64,000 nt of DNA from Osedax fenrisi (taxonomy: Eukaryota > Annelida > Polychaeta > Sabellida > Siboglinidae): positions 83,878,344-83,942,343 of the forward strand of contig OZ025242.1 of the NCBI GenBank assembly GCA_964019155.1. The letters are read 5' to 3'. Each line of letters starts with the position of its first letter. The stretch's first letter is position 1. The notes under the pieces were generated by a model. The model had not been told where the DNA came from. It saw nothing but the letters and a program-made list of their open reading frames with translations, and did not search any database. Below, in pieces: positions 26,820 to 39,271 of this stretch. The translations under genes and the position numbers were made by a program.

Positions 26820-27571
26820 ATAAAAAGATAAGCTTACGAAAGATAAATAGATAAGCTTACAGTAGATAAAAAGATAAGCTCACAGTAAATAAAAAGATAA
26901 ACTTACAGTAGATAAAAAGATAAGCTTACAGTAGATACAAAGATAAGCTTACAGTAGATAACAGATAAGCTTACAGTAGATAAAAAGATAAGCTCACAGT
27001 AAATAAAAAGATAAGCTTACAGTAGATAACAAGATAAGCTTACACTATATAAAAAGATAAGCTTACAGTATATAAAAAGATAAGCTTACAGTAGATAAAA
27101 AGATAAGCTTACAGTAGATAAAAAGATAAGCTTACAGTAGATAACAGATAAGCTTACAGTAAATAAAAAGATAAGCTTACAGTAGATAAAAAGGTAATCT
27201 TGAGGTAGATAAAATGATAAGCTTACAGTAGATAAAAAGATAAACTTGCAGTAGATAACAAGATAAGCTTATACTAGATAAAAAGATAAGCTTACAGTAG
27301 ATAAAAAAGATAAGCTCACAGTAGATAACAAGATAAGCTTACAGTAGATAACAGATAAGCTTACAGTAGATAACAAGATAATCTTACACTAGATAAAAAG
27401 ATAAGCTTACAGTAGATAAAAAGATAATCTTGAGGTAGATAAAAAGATAAGCTTACAGTAGATAAAAAGATAAGCTTACAGTAGATAACAGATAAGCTTA
27501 CTGTAGATAACAAGATAAGCTTACAGTAGATAAAAAATAATCGTACAGTAGATAAAAAGATAAGCTTACAA
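26820..27571. repeat. 23-bp minisatellite rich in GATA motifs, about 33 copies
   Basis: Monomers of the form GATAAAAAGATAAGCTTACAGTA (described as two GATAA cores, a HindIII-type AAGCTT and ACAGTA) repeat with 22- to 24-bp variants. Most monomers contain two WGATAR motifs (AGATAA and AGATAAG), so the array offers roughly 60 potential GATA-factor sites within 750 bp. Degenerate monomers such as AATCTTGAGGTAG occur near 27,190 and 27,425. Confidence 0.9.
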
Positions 27572-28844
27572 TAGTGTGAAGATCACATATAAATCTGGCA
27601 TATTATATTGTCGTAATGTTAGGGATAAGCTATATTAAGTAGCAATATATTAGTATTATATATTCTTTATTATTAAATAGAATATATATATATAACTTAA
27701 AAAATTCTAAAAGTGATAAACCCAATTTCCATAATATTCCAAGTTAGAAATTATTAAGACATTTTTAAATAATCTTTACTTAGAAAATTTATAAAATGAT
27801 GTATATTAATTGTGTATCTAAATTACAGTTATATGTTAACATTTGTGTATTTGAAGGAATGGTAGCATATTTATAAAATGTATTAATCCATTCAAAATAT
27901 GTTTGTAATTTTTTAAATATTAAGGAAAAATATTCGCCTATAATTACTCAGAATTATTTAATTATAATTTGTTAAACAATGCGATTAATTTACTTTTTTT
28001 AGAATATCATGACAAATATATACGATATTTGTTGGTAAATACATATTAATTATAGATGTTATTTTGCCAGATAATTATTAATCTAAATTACAATCATGGC
28101 TGTAAAATATAACTAATGGATGTGGGAAAATCATTTAAATTAAAAGGTGCACTATTAAGTATTATTTAGACAATTAAATACCACCAGTTTAAATTCTTGA
28201 TTTTGTGTACGGGGCAAACGTATTTGCTGCAAACTTCAAGTTGTTGGTTTTTGCAAATTCCAAAAGTCGATGACCTCTTTCGTTTGTTGCTGGAATACGA
28301 ACATATAAGGATATCAAACCACACTTTGAGCGTACTTCATTACCGTACAGAGTTACGGTGTACCGCCATTAAATCCTATTTGATATTTTTGAAATATAAG
28401 TTTTCAAATAATTGAAACATATTTCGATTTCTTCATCTGATTAATCTGTTGAATTATTGATATATTGAACGGAATTGCTTACAATCGTTTGGTGATTATT
28501 CTATTATGTGTCGGATTGAAGCGCATTCCCATGCTTGTTAATTCCCTATGTATGATGAATCCTATACTGTTTAGATGTCTTAAATCATTACCAACATAGT
28601 AGATATTTTATAAACTCGAGTTGATGACCTTCATTTGACTGAAGTTCATTTACTCCTGTGTACCTATATATCATAATATTTACATTTAGGTTATACCTAT
28701 ATAGTTGATATTTATAAGAATTTACTATACAATAACTGACTATTTACTAATACGTATTCATTAATAATTATTGATAATAACTATTATAATAGATTTAGGG
28801 TAGGACATTTTACACATGTAGGTACTATAAATCGAAGTCTTCAG
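27572..28844. other. AT-rich DNA, nothing recognised
   Basis: No repeat structure or coding similarity is seen. An open frame at 28,197-28,415 (72 codons) has no recognisable domain or splice context. Confidence 0.5.
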
Positions 28845-28852
28845 CCATTGAC

Positions 28853-29300
28853 CCAATTATGATTTGTGCTAATTGCAATATTAATTAAAATAATTCTTCT
28901 ATGAAATACATTACTTGTGACTATAATATCCACAATTCATGTTTACACTCCGCTAGATAGATTCCTGAGATATGGATAAATAATAATACTCCGTCCAAAG
29001 CTATTAGTCAATTATTGAATAGTCCACATTTTTATTTTATTTGTATAAATTACTGCGATAGTGTAACCAATAATGAATTTCTTACTACAAATATTAATAC
29101 AAATAGTTAATAATAAATTAATGAACATATTAATGTTATAAAAATATTACTTGATAAGCATAATAATGAATTTATAAAAATTAAACAATTGATTAAAGAA
29201 TCACTAATTAATTATAATGTAAATACAATCAACTCAGACTTACAATATAATATTAATAAAACTAAAGATTTATTAAACGAATATATATTAAATAAAGATT
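28853..29300 (+). pseudogene. LINE copy 1: ORF1-like segment with PHD-like Cys/His spacing
   Basis: One frame from 28,853 reads through 70 codons with only two stops. It contains C-x2-C (CANC), a further Cys (ITC), H-x2-C (HNSC) and a final Cys pair (FICINYC), spacing reminiscent of the PHD-type zinc finger reported in ORF1 of CR1 elements. It is followed by an Asn/Lys/Ile-rich stretch that could be a coiled coil. The stops mean it is dead. Confidence 0.5.
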
Positions 29301-30412
29301 AAATACGTCCTTATTCAGACATTATAAAAATTGTCAACAAAATCTATCATAATTTATTAATCAAACAGAATATATTAATAAGTATACAAAAACTACAAAA
29401 TTGTTGATAATGCCCCTAAATAAATGTCTTCTTACTCAACGATATTACCTAGTAAATGAAGTATACTTAAATTACTTTAATATACTAAATTACCACTAAG
29501 TATTGAACATGTAAATTATTCTAATAATAATATTAAATTTATTCATAAATTATTTTATATGATTAACTTAAGAACAGATAATATTAATAAAGTAAAGTTT
29601 TCTAACAATTATATAAGTATCTAATTTAGTTGTCGATGTTCGTTATCATCATTGATATCATCTAGAATAATTAATATTAATAATGATTTCAAAAAATTCT
29701 ATAGAATTGTGTACATATATATGTTAGAATATTTAAAAAAAAATTAATTATTGATAGATTTTATATAATTCTAAATGCTATTAAATCTAACTATATAACC
29801 TAATTATAATTGTAAATATGTTTGTATTAATCGCAATAATAAATATGAATTACATATGAACTAATATCAAGATAGCATTATTAGGCTAAAAATGTAATAT
29901 TTCATCAGATAAACTTATCCAGTGGACTAATACGTATAATGAATATGTTAATAGCTGTAAGACTATAACTATTGGTAATACTTAAACCAATAACTTAAAA
30001 ATTGCACTGGTATATATTATGTCACTTTAATATGCCAACATTTCAATATTAATTGATTTTATTAGTGATAGGCCTATATATAGGCCAGCCATACCTAGTT
30101 AAATAAAAATTACTCCAACAATATTCCAGAATTATATAATCCAAAATATACTTATAAATATATTACTAGGCCTATAGCAGGTATAGTGATGTTGGAATAC
30201 ATGTAATGATATATCTTTATAACGTATACGTATACACTTAATAACTTCAATAATTATATTAACATATATGTAGGTGATATACCTATATATAGGTGATTAT
30301 TTGATATATAATAATTATTATCCATAACAATACTACCCTAAACTTAATTATTATATATTGTTATTCTATTAGTTATTCTAGTATTTCTATTAGTTATTCT
30401 AGTATTTTATGT

Positions 30413-30506
30413 TGGTGGAGTCCTTTCATCCTATACAGGAACTTAGATGAATTTTTCATATATAACCATGCGGATTGTATAATGTACCTTCGAAGCGGCT
30501 CTCGGG
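30413..30506 (-). mobile_element. SINE fragment (3' part) inside LINE copy 1
   Basis: Reverse complement of the SINE 3' region: GGTGGAGTCCTTTCATCC, then CAGGAACTTAGATGAA, TATAACCATG and CTTCGAAGCGGCTCTCG. The tRNA head and most of the body are missing, and the copy is diverged. Confidence 0.7.
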
Positions 30507-30612
30507 TATATATCTGCCAATAACTATGACGTAATTATGTGACGTAACAACGTGTCCTGTGTAACATTTGTTAGTAATTTATATGAATTAATATCTAATC
30601 TATTAATAATAG

Positions 30613-31730
30613 TATAATTTGTGGTGACTTAATTTTAAATTCAATCAAAACATTTCAATGATATATTATCTTCTTCTAACTGTAAACATTCACACGTTCA
30701 TCATTACACGCATACGTTTGGTAACATACTTGATCTTGTTATATCTCAATGTAATCCCAATGTAGTCATTGAAATTCTCCTTTCCTCCTATCACACACAT
30801 TTAGGGGAAAGTAACCGAATACGGACACTCTCGGTATCTCAGAAACCATAAATCCTACAAAAAAAATTTGTATTAATAAAATATTCATAAATATATAAAT
30901 AGTCTAAAAAAGTATTTTTTAATTTTTAATTTGTCAAAATATGGCTGATATATCTAATAAACTGATTTTTTTATTACGTTTTTAAATTTATGAAAAAAAA
31001 ATTCAACTTAGAACCTTCTCAAGAATATACAAATGTATTGATAAAATATAACACTATATTATTTAAAAAGAAAGCATTCTAAAATTATATACATAATTTC
31101 TATATTTTTTATCTAATATTCATTAAGTTATAAGCATATATCTAGAGGTCATATAAGTCCCTAATACGGACACTCTAGATGTCTTAATACGGACACCCTA
31201 TAACCAATCAGCGCGAAGCGTATGAACTATTCTGATTTTCATAAAAATCGCATGAATTATAATATTAATACCACCAATAAAACTAAATCTACAATTTTTA
31301 TTATTTAGATACTTAAATTGTATTATTAATTAAAAAATAATAAAAATAAATAAATTATTAACTAATTAAATTAGAATAAATTGTTCATAAAATTAATTAT
31401 AAATAATGTGATTGTAATTTGTCTTACTGATTCATCAATAATATATAGTTTATCTAGTTGTATATAGGGTGTCAGTATTATAACACATGGTGTCCGTATT
31501 CGGACATGGGTATCGAATACGGACACCCCCGTTATCTATGGAATTAAAAGATTAAATAAAATTTTAAAATCACAATAATATCTATAATCATAAAATATTA
31601 ATATATTGTAAATTTTGAATAACAATAATGAGTCATAAACTATTAAGACCATTTATTGCTAAAGTGTCCGTATTAGGTTACTTTCCCCTACTTACTGATC
31701 ACTTTACGATTTCACTAACAATTGATATTT
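30613..31730 (+). pseudogene. LINE copy 1: endonuclease C-terminal part, split by a MITE
   Basis: Before the MITE a frame reads THTFGNILDLVISQ and ends SSYHTHL. Directly after it, starting with the retained TA duplication, the frame resumes LTDHFTISLTID. Removing the element plus one TA restores an uninterrupted reading through the typical end of an APE endonuclease (S-D-H-F-T-I). This fixes the insertion point to the base and dates the MITE insertion after the LINE insertion. Confidence 0.8.
30804..31688. mobile_element. 885-bp TA-flanked MITE (copy 1) with CCGAATACGGACAC-type TIRs
   Basis: Terminal inverted repeats of about 26 bp start GGGGAAAGTAACC and end GGTTACTTTCCCC, flanked by a TA target duplication (30,802-30,803 and 31,689-31,690). 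The phrase AATACGGACAC or its complement recurs at both ends and internally (about 31,160-31,195 and 31,490-31,530), as subterminal repeats. There is no coding frame, so it is non-autonomous. The TA duplication suggests a Tc1/mariner-pogo type transposase, which is not in the window. A second copy is at 42,317-43,230. Confidence 0.92.
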
Positions 31731-32779
31731 AAACTATAATATAACAATAAATATACCTTAAATATAGGAATATGTCTATTATAGACTTATACCTATCTAG
31801 TTTTAGATGTGATAGAAAATCGTTAATAAATAATCAATTCGTTAGTAGGACACTATCACAAATTTCAATTCGGTCATCATTTATTTATCAAATAAACTAT
31901 TAACTAAAAGGTAAAATAAACTTACTTTCATACTACGAAGTAAATTAACTATTGATAATGACATTCACTGGTTCAATGGTTCTAACATTGAAGCAACAAA
32001 AACTAATGAGAAAATACGAAATAATATATAAAATGGTCTAAAGGTTCACTTAATAATTATATGTTGGCAGGAAATTAAAAAAATCTTTTCACACCTCAAA
32101 AAAATATAATATCATAACACATTTTTAGTTTATAATAAAAACACACATTTAATATATAATATTACTGATAATATAACTGGTAGAAAAGTGACAAATGTAT
32201 TACCATATATTACTTCTGATTTATTTTCTGACATGTTTGCAGGTTTTTCAATCAACAATTTCTAAAAATTCGCTTAATAGTTGATCAATTATTTCCAATA
32301 ATAATATCCTACATTTACTAATAATGATATTATAAATCTTAGTGACAATAAATATAACTTATTTATATGTGTACCGACTACTACAAGTATTATGATCTAG
32401 AATGATAACATATATAAATACATCTCCGTCACATGATCCATTACCTATAACACGTATGAAGTCTCCTATAGCAGCTGCTGCATCACTATCGATGTAGGTA
32501 TATATTTGTATCACTATTTACAATTTTATTTAGGTATACTATATTACTATTTATATTAATGTTGATTAGTTTCTGTATTCCTATTGTTCATTATTATTAG
32601 GTATATTATTTTCGTTTATAAACGTATATGTTCCATTATATTGTTTTTTGTTTTTACTTTAGACGTTTGATTGCTATGGCGCAAAGATTCTTTAAAATAA
32701 ATTAAATTAAATTATATATTATCAATTATTAGTTCATCCTTTAATAGTAGTTGTACATAGTATCGAATGTTGACAGCGA

Positions 32780-33400
32780 TACATAAAGATAGACCCAATT
32801 CCCAAATAACCACAATTTCTAAATTACTTGAAAAACTGTTATTACTTAAACAACTAATCAATGACATTATGGAAAATAATTGATAATTGATAATTACTAA
32901 AGTGTATGTATGAAATAGTATAGTACTACATATATGTACTATAGTACTATATACTATAATATACTAGAAAATATAATGATTATGCTTAACAATATATATC
33001 TAGTGTATATGTTAATTATTGACCTTTCAGTTGAATGTTATACACTAGACTACACTATTATTAGAAATAGACTAACTGATATTGGCATTACCGATCTAAC
33101 ATTAGATTGGTTAATGTCATATATCATAAATAACACCATTTTTGTCAGACGTCTGCTGAATCAGCAGTGCTGATATAATATATAAATTTCATAAACGTCA
33201 AATAGGTATTCCTCGAGCATATGTACTAGGACTATTACTTTATTAATATATATATATATATATATTAAACCACTATCAGATATAATTAATAAATTCCCTG
33301 AATTAAAGTATATACTAAGTGATATCGACTTAGGTATCGACCTATATGCTGATGATATTTTACAACGTGTACCCCTCCTACGATTGTCTATAGACATATA
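32780..33400 (+). pseudogene. LINE copy 1: reverse transcriptase fragment
   Basis: RT-like phrases in order: a SKLLEK-type helix (about 32,815-32,840), motif-A-like DLSVECYTLDYTIIRNRL (from about 33,020), ITDLTLDWLMSYIINNT, GIPRAYVLGLLLY after a frameshift (about 33,203-33,241), a TA-repeat expansion, and IDLYADDIL (about 33,336-33,362). The catalytic YADD is retained, but the reading frame is broken several times. Confidence 0.75.
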
Positions 33401-33436
<36 letters not shown>

Positions 33437-33960
33437 TAGTCTATAGTAGTTGTATACAACTACTGCTAATTATCTTATACGTTTTAACTGCAAGCATTGG
33501 CTCACAAATAACTCTTTATTATTAATAAATTAAAATCTGAACTTTTAAATATACTAAATTATTATTATCAATTTCCAGATATCTATATATACAATATTAT
33601 ACGTATATCTCCTACAATATTACAATTATACCATGTTAAAATATCAAGTATCTTGGTTTTTAATTTTATAGAAACATACATTTTAATAAAGAAACATCTA
33701 GGCTTGGCCGCCTACTCATGGCATTCAGCAATACTAACTATTACTTATACAGCATACAGAAAGCAAGACAACTAATAACGATATATTTGATGCCAGTTAA
33801 TGCACTGGTAGGTTATTCACCTACTATCACGATTCGACTATTGTGCTTCTATTTATTATGGTATCAGATAACATTCTAGAATTTAAATGACAGGATCATC
33901 AAAACAAGTATAAAAACTATATACAAATAATAACAAACCATTGAAGTGTTATATCTAGAA

Positions 33961-34079
33961 TGATTAATTGATATGTTATGATCAGCGATCAGAGACCAAA
34001 ATAAAGGTAACGTTTAATAATACATTAATACATAAATTACCATATTACCTAATCTATAATGCATGATATCAACCTATAG

Positions 34080-34126
<47 letters not shown>

Positions 34127-34159
34127 ACTTAGATCATCGACAAATAATTATACATTACC
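33961..34159. other. Spacer with (TA)n
   Basis: AT-rich sequence with a (TA)n run at about 34,081-34,122; nothing else recognised. Confidence 0.5.
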
Positions 34160-35390
34160 ACAATGTACAATGTGCAATTTCGTACACTGTATAATGTCCT
34201 ACACTGTACGATGTACAGTAGACCGGTTCGTTCGATACAATTTTTAATCCTTCATATAAAATATAATACATATCTATATTTTAGTATAATATGTGTTACT
34301 AATTTTTATAAAAAAATAGTTACCTTTGGTCACGAAGCATTTAAAGTTTGAAATATAAATTATTATTTTAAGATAAAATCTATAATATCCCGTGTATAAT
34401 AGTAATGACACCATCTTATTATCTTTGATGTTTACAAATATTTAAATTAATATTTAATATTAATTATGTATTTGTATTATATTTAATGAATTACTATAAT
34501 ATATACCATTATTTATATTTATTATTAATATAATATCTATATTTCATGTTTATATCTACAAATTACCAATATTAATGTCTCCTAAAACTCGAGAAAATAC
34601 ACCATTTTACAAAGTATTTATTTCAAAATAATTCAAAAAAATAATTAATTTTTGAAAATTAATATATATAATTATACTTTACATAAATGTGAGTGATCAT
34701 ATTGTATTGAATTGTGGATATAAGTTAGATATAAATGTCCTTTATACAAATATAATTTAAAAAATTAAAAAATATGTAAACTTATTTTGTATTTCATATT
34801 TCAAATAAAAATCCAAAAAAATTTAAAAATAATGTTAATTTTTTTTCTAAAAATAATTTTTAATTTTTTAATAATTAATTTGAATTGTATTATTATTATC
34901 TATAAATTATATATTTTAATTTTTTAAATTAAATTGTAATAATTTATTTATATTAAATTATACGATTTTTAGATATTTTTTTTGACTACAATTATTTTAT
35001 AAAATTTGGGCATCTAGATTGTTATGAAAAATATTTTGTACTGTTAATACTACTTGTTATATATGTTTCTAGGATATATCCATAGTTGGCTTAAAAAAAA
35101 TCATCCAATTTTATAAAAATTGAATAAAACTTATTTCTATATCTCCCCCATGTTAACTTTTGTATGTATTCAATGTTAAAATAAAAAGGTCTCGTGACAT
35201 AACAATATTTAAGATAAAGGTCTAAAATGTTAAACACTTATTCATCATAGCATACATAATTGTCACAGATGTGAAGGTTTTTAAAATTGCGGAAAAAAAA
35301 TTAGTACGAACCGGTCTAATGTACAGTGTACATTGTACACTGTACAGTGTATAATGTACAGTGTACATTGTCCTACACTGCACATATAAA
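34160..35390. mobile_element. 1.2-kb non-autonomous element with TGTACA-rich terminal inverted repeats
   Basis: The left end (34,160-34,233) contains GTACACTGTATAATGTCC and GTACAGTAGACCGGTTCGT. The right end (35,304-35,385) contains ACGAACCGGTCTAATGTAC and several GTACAGTGTACATTGTAC-type palindromes. The inner part TAGACCGGTTCGT is a near-perfect inverted pair about 1.08 kb apart. The interior is AT-rich with no coding frame. Exact ends and target duplication are unclear because the terminal palindromes are themselves repetitive. A related palindrome cluster is at 54,690-54,740. Confidence 0.65.
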
Positions 35391-35829
35391 GTAAACGATG
35401 ACTAATAAGAATGAGTAGGTACGTGTATTGCACCTAACGTTACGAGTAACCTCCGGTAAATTCCATTTATATATATATATAGGTATATATTATTTATACC
35501 TATATAATATGATTTAACTATACATAACATTATATATAAATCGTGACGTAAATTATAGTAATTTTCAAATCCATTTCACTCAGTAAATAACCTAATAATG
35601 TCTGCCTGTCTACTTGTTTTAAAAATAGCTCAACAGTTTTAATTTTTAATATTTTGAAATAATTTTGAATATATACAAAGATTTTTTTAAGGTTTAGCTT
35701 AGTTTTGCTTCGCAAAATCTTTGATATATATGTATATATATATACAGCATATTTTCTCGGTAAAAAGAATAAAATAAAAACGAAAATAAAATGTATCATC
35801 AATTATAATATATAAGTTAAATAAACATA
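35391..35829. other. AT-rich spacer
   Basis: Nothing is supported here; the - strand open frame 35,530-35,802 is low-complexity and Lys/Ile-rich. Confidence 0.4.
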
Positions 35830-35849
35830 TTACGTAAGGTAATATTTAA

Positions 35850-36060
35850 GGGTATCGCTTCTTAGATATATTGTTAATTTCCGTATATCGTCTGGAAGAT
35901 TGTTCCACGTAGATGCAGCCATATACCGAAAAGCTCTTCCACCATGTTTTTTTCTTAAGATGATAGGAAGCGTAAGTATCTTAGAATTCGAGATTCTTAG
36001 TGGTCGTATGAAAGTTTTTAAATGTAGTAGATCAGTTAAATATATTAGAGTATTTTTTGT
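35850..36060 (-). pseudogene. LINE copy 2: C-terminal conserved block
   Basis: The reverse complement encodes LKTFIRPLRIS followed by KKHGGRAFRYMAASTWNNLP and DDIRKLTIYLRSDTLKYYL. This matches the family pattern GxRAFxxxAPxxWNxLPxxIR near the 3' end of CR1/L2-type ORF2, and so places the LINE 3' end near 35,830. Confidence 0.75.
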
Positions 36061-36288
36061 AGAGAACAGTATATATTAATTTAGTAAGTCGAGTTGTATT
36101 CGTTAGTGAATTGATATAATTGTTAGAGAATTATTTTAGAATTCTTAAGACATTAGCGATGAAATATAACATCTATCAAATTTCCGTTTATTAAAAATAA
36201 GTCGAGAGGTGTAGATTTTATAATTCGGTCTAGTTGTAGCTAACTTCATCATATAGTTTTATTTTAGTTGAGTTAGTAATAAAGTAGA

Positions 36289-36960
36289 TCAGTAGTCGAG
36301 TCTGGAAAAAAATAAAGCATTCGCTAATAGGTAGACTCTTTTAGATGGTAGAGATTTCCGTATTTTGCATAGTTGAATAAGGTGTGTAGTCGTTGATATA
36401 GCTATTAAATGAATATGTGTATTCATAGTTAAGTCGTTAGTTAGTAGTACTCCTAAATATTCTGTAGAGTATTGTGGAGATATTATAGTGTCATCTAAAT
36501 ATATTGTGGGAAAGTGAGATAATTTATTAGAAATGTGTAACAGTGTAGTTTTATTTGAGTTAAGAAATAAGTAATTAGTTCTCATCCAATTGCGTAAATC
36601 AATAATACGATTATAAAATGTGAATTATTTGTTGGTGACATAATAATAATATCATTAGCATATAAATTATATATGATTTTATGGTAATTTAGAAATATTC
36701 TAGATATTGGAGTGATATATAAAGAATACAGTAAGGGACCTATAAATGTTCCTTGTGACACTCCAAATAAAAGGGGTTTATTGAGAGATGCGGATTTGAG
36801 TTTTATGTTGTAAGATCGGTTGGTAATGTAGTCTTTCAATAGATGTAATGCATCGATGTTAATGTTTAGTAGCTTTAGTCGGTTTAAAAGTATATTGTGG
36901 TCAATTGTATCAAAGGCGGAATATAAGTCAAGGAGAATTACTTACGTAGGAGTGTTATTA
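36289..36960 (-). pseudogene. LINE copy 2: reverse transcriptase core
   Basis: From about 36,955 leftwards one frame reads LLDLYSAFDTIDHNILL, then LLKDYITNRSYNIKLKS, GVSQGTFIGPLLYSLY and LYANDIIIMSP (to 36,582). After a frameshift the next frame (36,585-36,289) reads MRTNYLFLNSNKTTLL, STEYLGVLLTNDL and LLANALFFSRLDY. Motifs A, B and C of the RT are all visible. Motif C is YAND rather than YADD, removing one catalytic aspartate. Confidence 0.85.
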
Positions 36961-38291
36961 TCAATGTTATGTATGAGGTTGTCAGTAACGTATAGTAGGT
37001 TGTCAGTAACTTAGATATGTTTCCAATACTATACAATTTCCTATATCTAGATTGATATTTATCAAAAAGACTGTTATTATTTAGGTGATTAGATAATTGT
37101 TTACTAATTATTCTTTCGAATATTTTAGATAATGTAGGTAATTGAGAAATAGGCCTATCATTTAATAGCACATTACTATTCATATTACTATTCTTCATTC
37201 TAGGAGTTATTGAAGCTTGTTTGAAATATGGTGGTATTGTATTCTTGTTATACAGTCGGAAAGTAATTTTCGTATTATTGGAGTAATGAAATGAGTAATT
37301 GTTTTAAGTACAGTTATGGGGACAGGATCAAGTAGGAATGAAGATGAATTCGTTTTCCTGATAAGAGTAGAAATATCGTCATCCGTAGGGTATCTAAAAT
37401 AGGATATTTGGGTCAGTCAGTAAGTAGTTGATTATAAGTATATGGGTTATTGTTGGATAGTTTATCATATTTATTTCTACTTTTGATCGTATATCAATGA
37501 TTTTTGAATTAAAATAATTTGAGAAATCTGTTGGTGTAAATGGAATATCGTTAATATTGGTTTTAGTATTTTTATATAATAGCTTGTATGCGATTTTGAA
37601 AGTTATTATTTGATTATTATTAAACATAAGTAGGTTTATTGTTATAGTATAGATTTGTATAAGTTATTAATTCATGGCGATAGTTGACCTTAATGTGATA
37701 AATGTATTCACATTATCAGTACAATTATTAAATGTATAGAGTGATTCTTAAGATTATTTTTAAGAACATTTAGAGATTTGTTATATTAGGATATGTTAGT
37801 TCTATTTGTAATAGCTTTATATTGGTGCATGACAATTATTTAGTGAAGTTACTGAATTATTGAAGTTTGTTATATTTTAAAAACAATAAGTATTTGTAAA
37901 ATCAAATTTAAATGTATTGTATCTGTGAAAGTGATCTCAATTTAATCAATTTTTCGTTATCAGTATATTTTTTTCGGAAGTTTATGTTGCTTTTTATCGT
38001 ATAATGATCGGTTATGTCATTAGTAATTGCGAGTATATTAGAAGTAATAGCGGATTCTTGTAAAGTCAATTTGAGGTTGAGTCTGTTTCCTAGTATACTT
38101 TCCTAGTATGTTTCTTATAGGATATGAGCTGTAAATAGTCCTATATGAGTTGAGAATTTAATGTGTTGTTTCTGATTTAAAGAGTTTAATATTTTATTGA
38201 ATTAAATAGAATTGTGTGTAGTTAAATTCATCTTTATGTTAAAATAACCAAGTATTATTGTATTGTCATCAATTGGACAGGTTGTAAAGTA
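36961..38291 (-). pseudogene. LINE copy 2: endonuclease end, linker and RT N-terminus
   Basis: The - strand frame 37,198-36,938 reads NDRPISQLPTLSKIFERII and SNHLNNNSLFDKYQSRYRK, the region before RT motif A. Frame 37,627-37,394 contains FTPTDFSNYFNSKIIDIRS. Sequence at about 38,210-38,288 gives CPIDDNTIILGYFNIK, the GDFN endonuclease motif with D changed to Y. Several frameshifts separate these pieces. Confidence 0.75.
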
Positions 38292-38326
38292 CATTGTTAG
38301 AAATAAATGATATAACATTGATTAAC

Positions 38327-38850
38327 AAATGGTATAACCCCGTGAGGCCCTGGTATACCATTTACGGTATAACTAATTAAAAAAGTTATACCATATTTTA
38401 TAAAAAGTTATACCATATTTGATATAAAGTTATACCATAGTTTATACCATATATTATATAAAGTTATACCATATTTTATAAAAAGTTATACCATATTTGA
38501 TATAAAGTTATACCATAATTTATACCATATATTATATAAAGTTATACCATATTTTTTAAAAAGTTATACCATATTTGATATAAAGTTATACCATCATTTA
38601 TTAAAATTTATACCATATATTATATAAAGTTATACCATAATTTATAAAAAGTTATACCATATTTGATATAAAGTTATACCATAATTTATTAAAATTTATA
38701 CCATATATTATATAAAGTTATACCATAATTTATTAAAAGTTATACTATATTTTATTTAAAGTTATACCATAATTTATTAAAATGTATATTATATAAAGTT
38801 ATATCATAATTTATTAAAAGTTATACTATATTTTATTTAAATTTATATCA
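38327..38850. repeat. Left subterminal TTATACCAT repeat array of the CACTA-like element
   Basis: Some 25 copies of GTTATACCAT in units of about 20-24 bp (AAGTTATACCATATTTGATAT and similar), mostly in one orientation, with the outermost copies inverted (ATGGTATAAC). The array decays rightwards into ATATTATATAAAGTTAT units. Confidence 0.85.
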
Positions 38851-39209
38851 GTGTTTATATTAACTTACTATTCTATATTATTAATTTATATATGGAATCG
38901 ACATTTATAATGATAATTTATTTTCTAAAAACCACATATTTTGGTGTAACAATATTGTTTATTAACAGATACATTTTTAAATAAATAACGTGATACAAAA
39001 TTACATAAACAATTAATGTTTGTAGGACATGTTACGTGAAACAAATAAAATTAACAATACCACTTAATAAAATACGAAATAAATTATTTTGAACGAAAAC
39101 CAAACAATTATCGACACACATAATAAGCATCCTCTTTTCTGATATATGTATATCCATGTATCCATGGAGTCATTATTTCCTGCAATTAAAATTCAAATAT
39201 TTATATAAG

Positions 39210-39271
<62 letters not shown>

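Larger units (their letters stand above)
28845..33960 (+). pseudogene. Degenerate CR1/L2-like non-LTR retrotransposon (LINE copy 1), with insertions
   Basis: Broken + strand pieces occur in the order expected for a CR1/L2-type LINE: a Cys/His-rich ORF1-like segment (28,853-29,060), a Lys/Asn-rich possibly coiled segment (to about 29,300), the end of an APE endonuclease (30,613-30,803 and 31,689-31,730), and reverse transcriptase (about 32,780-33,400). A C-terminal region follows, with a phrase resembling ..VNAL.. to about 33,960. The RT shows a motif-A-like DLSVECYTLDYTII, a GIPRAYVLGLLLY version of GVPQGSVLGPLLF, and LYADDI. Many stops and frameshifts make it non-functional. An 885-bp MITE (30,804-31,688), a SINE fragment (30,413-30,506) and a (TA)n run interrupt it. 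The clade call is by recollection of family motifs, not by a search. Confidence 0.75.
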
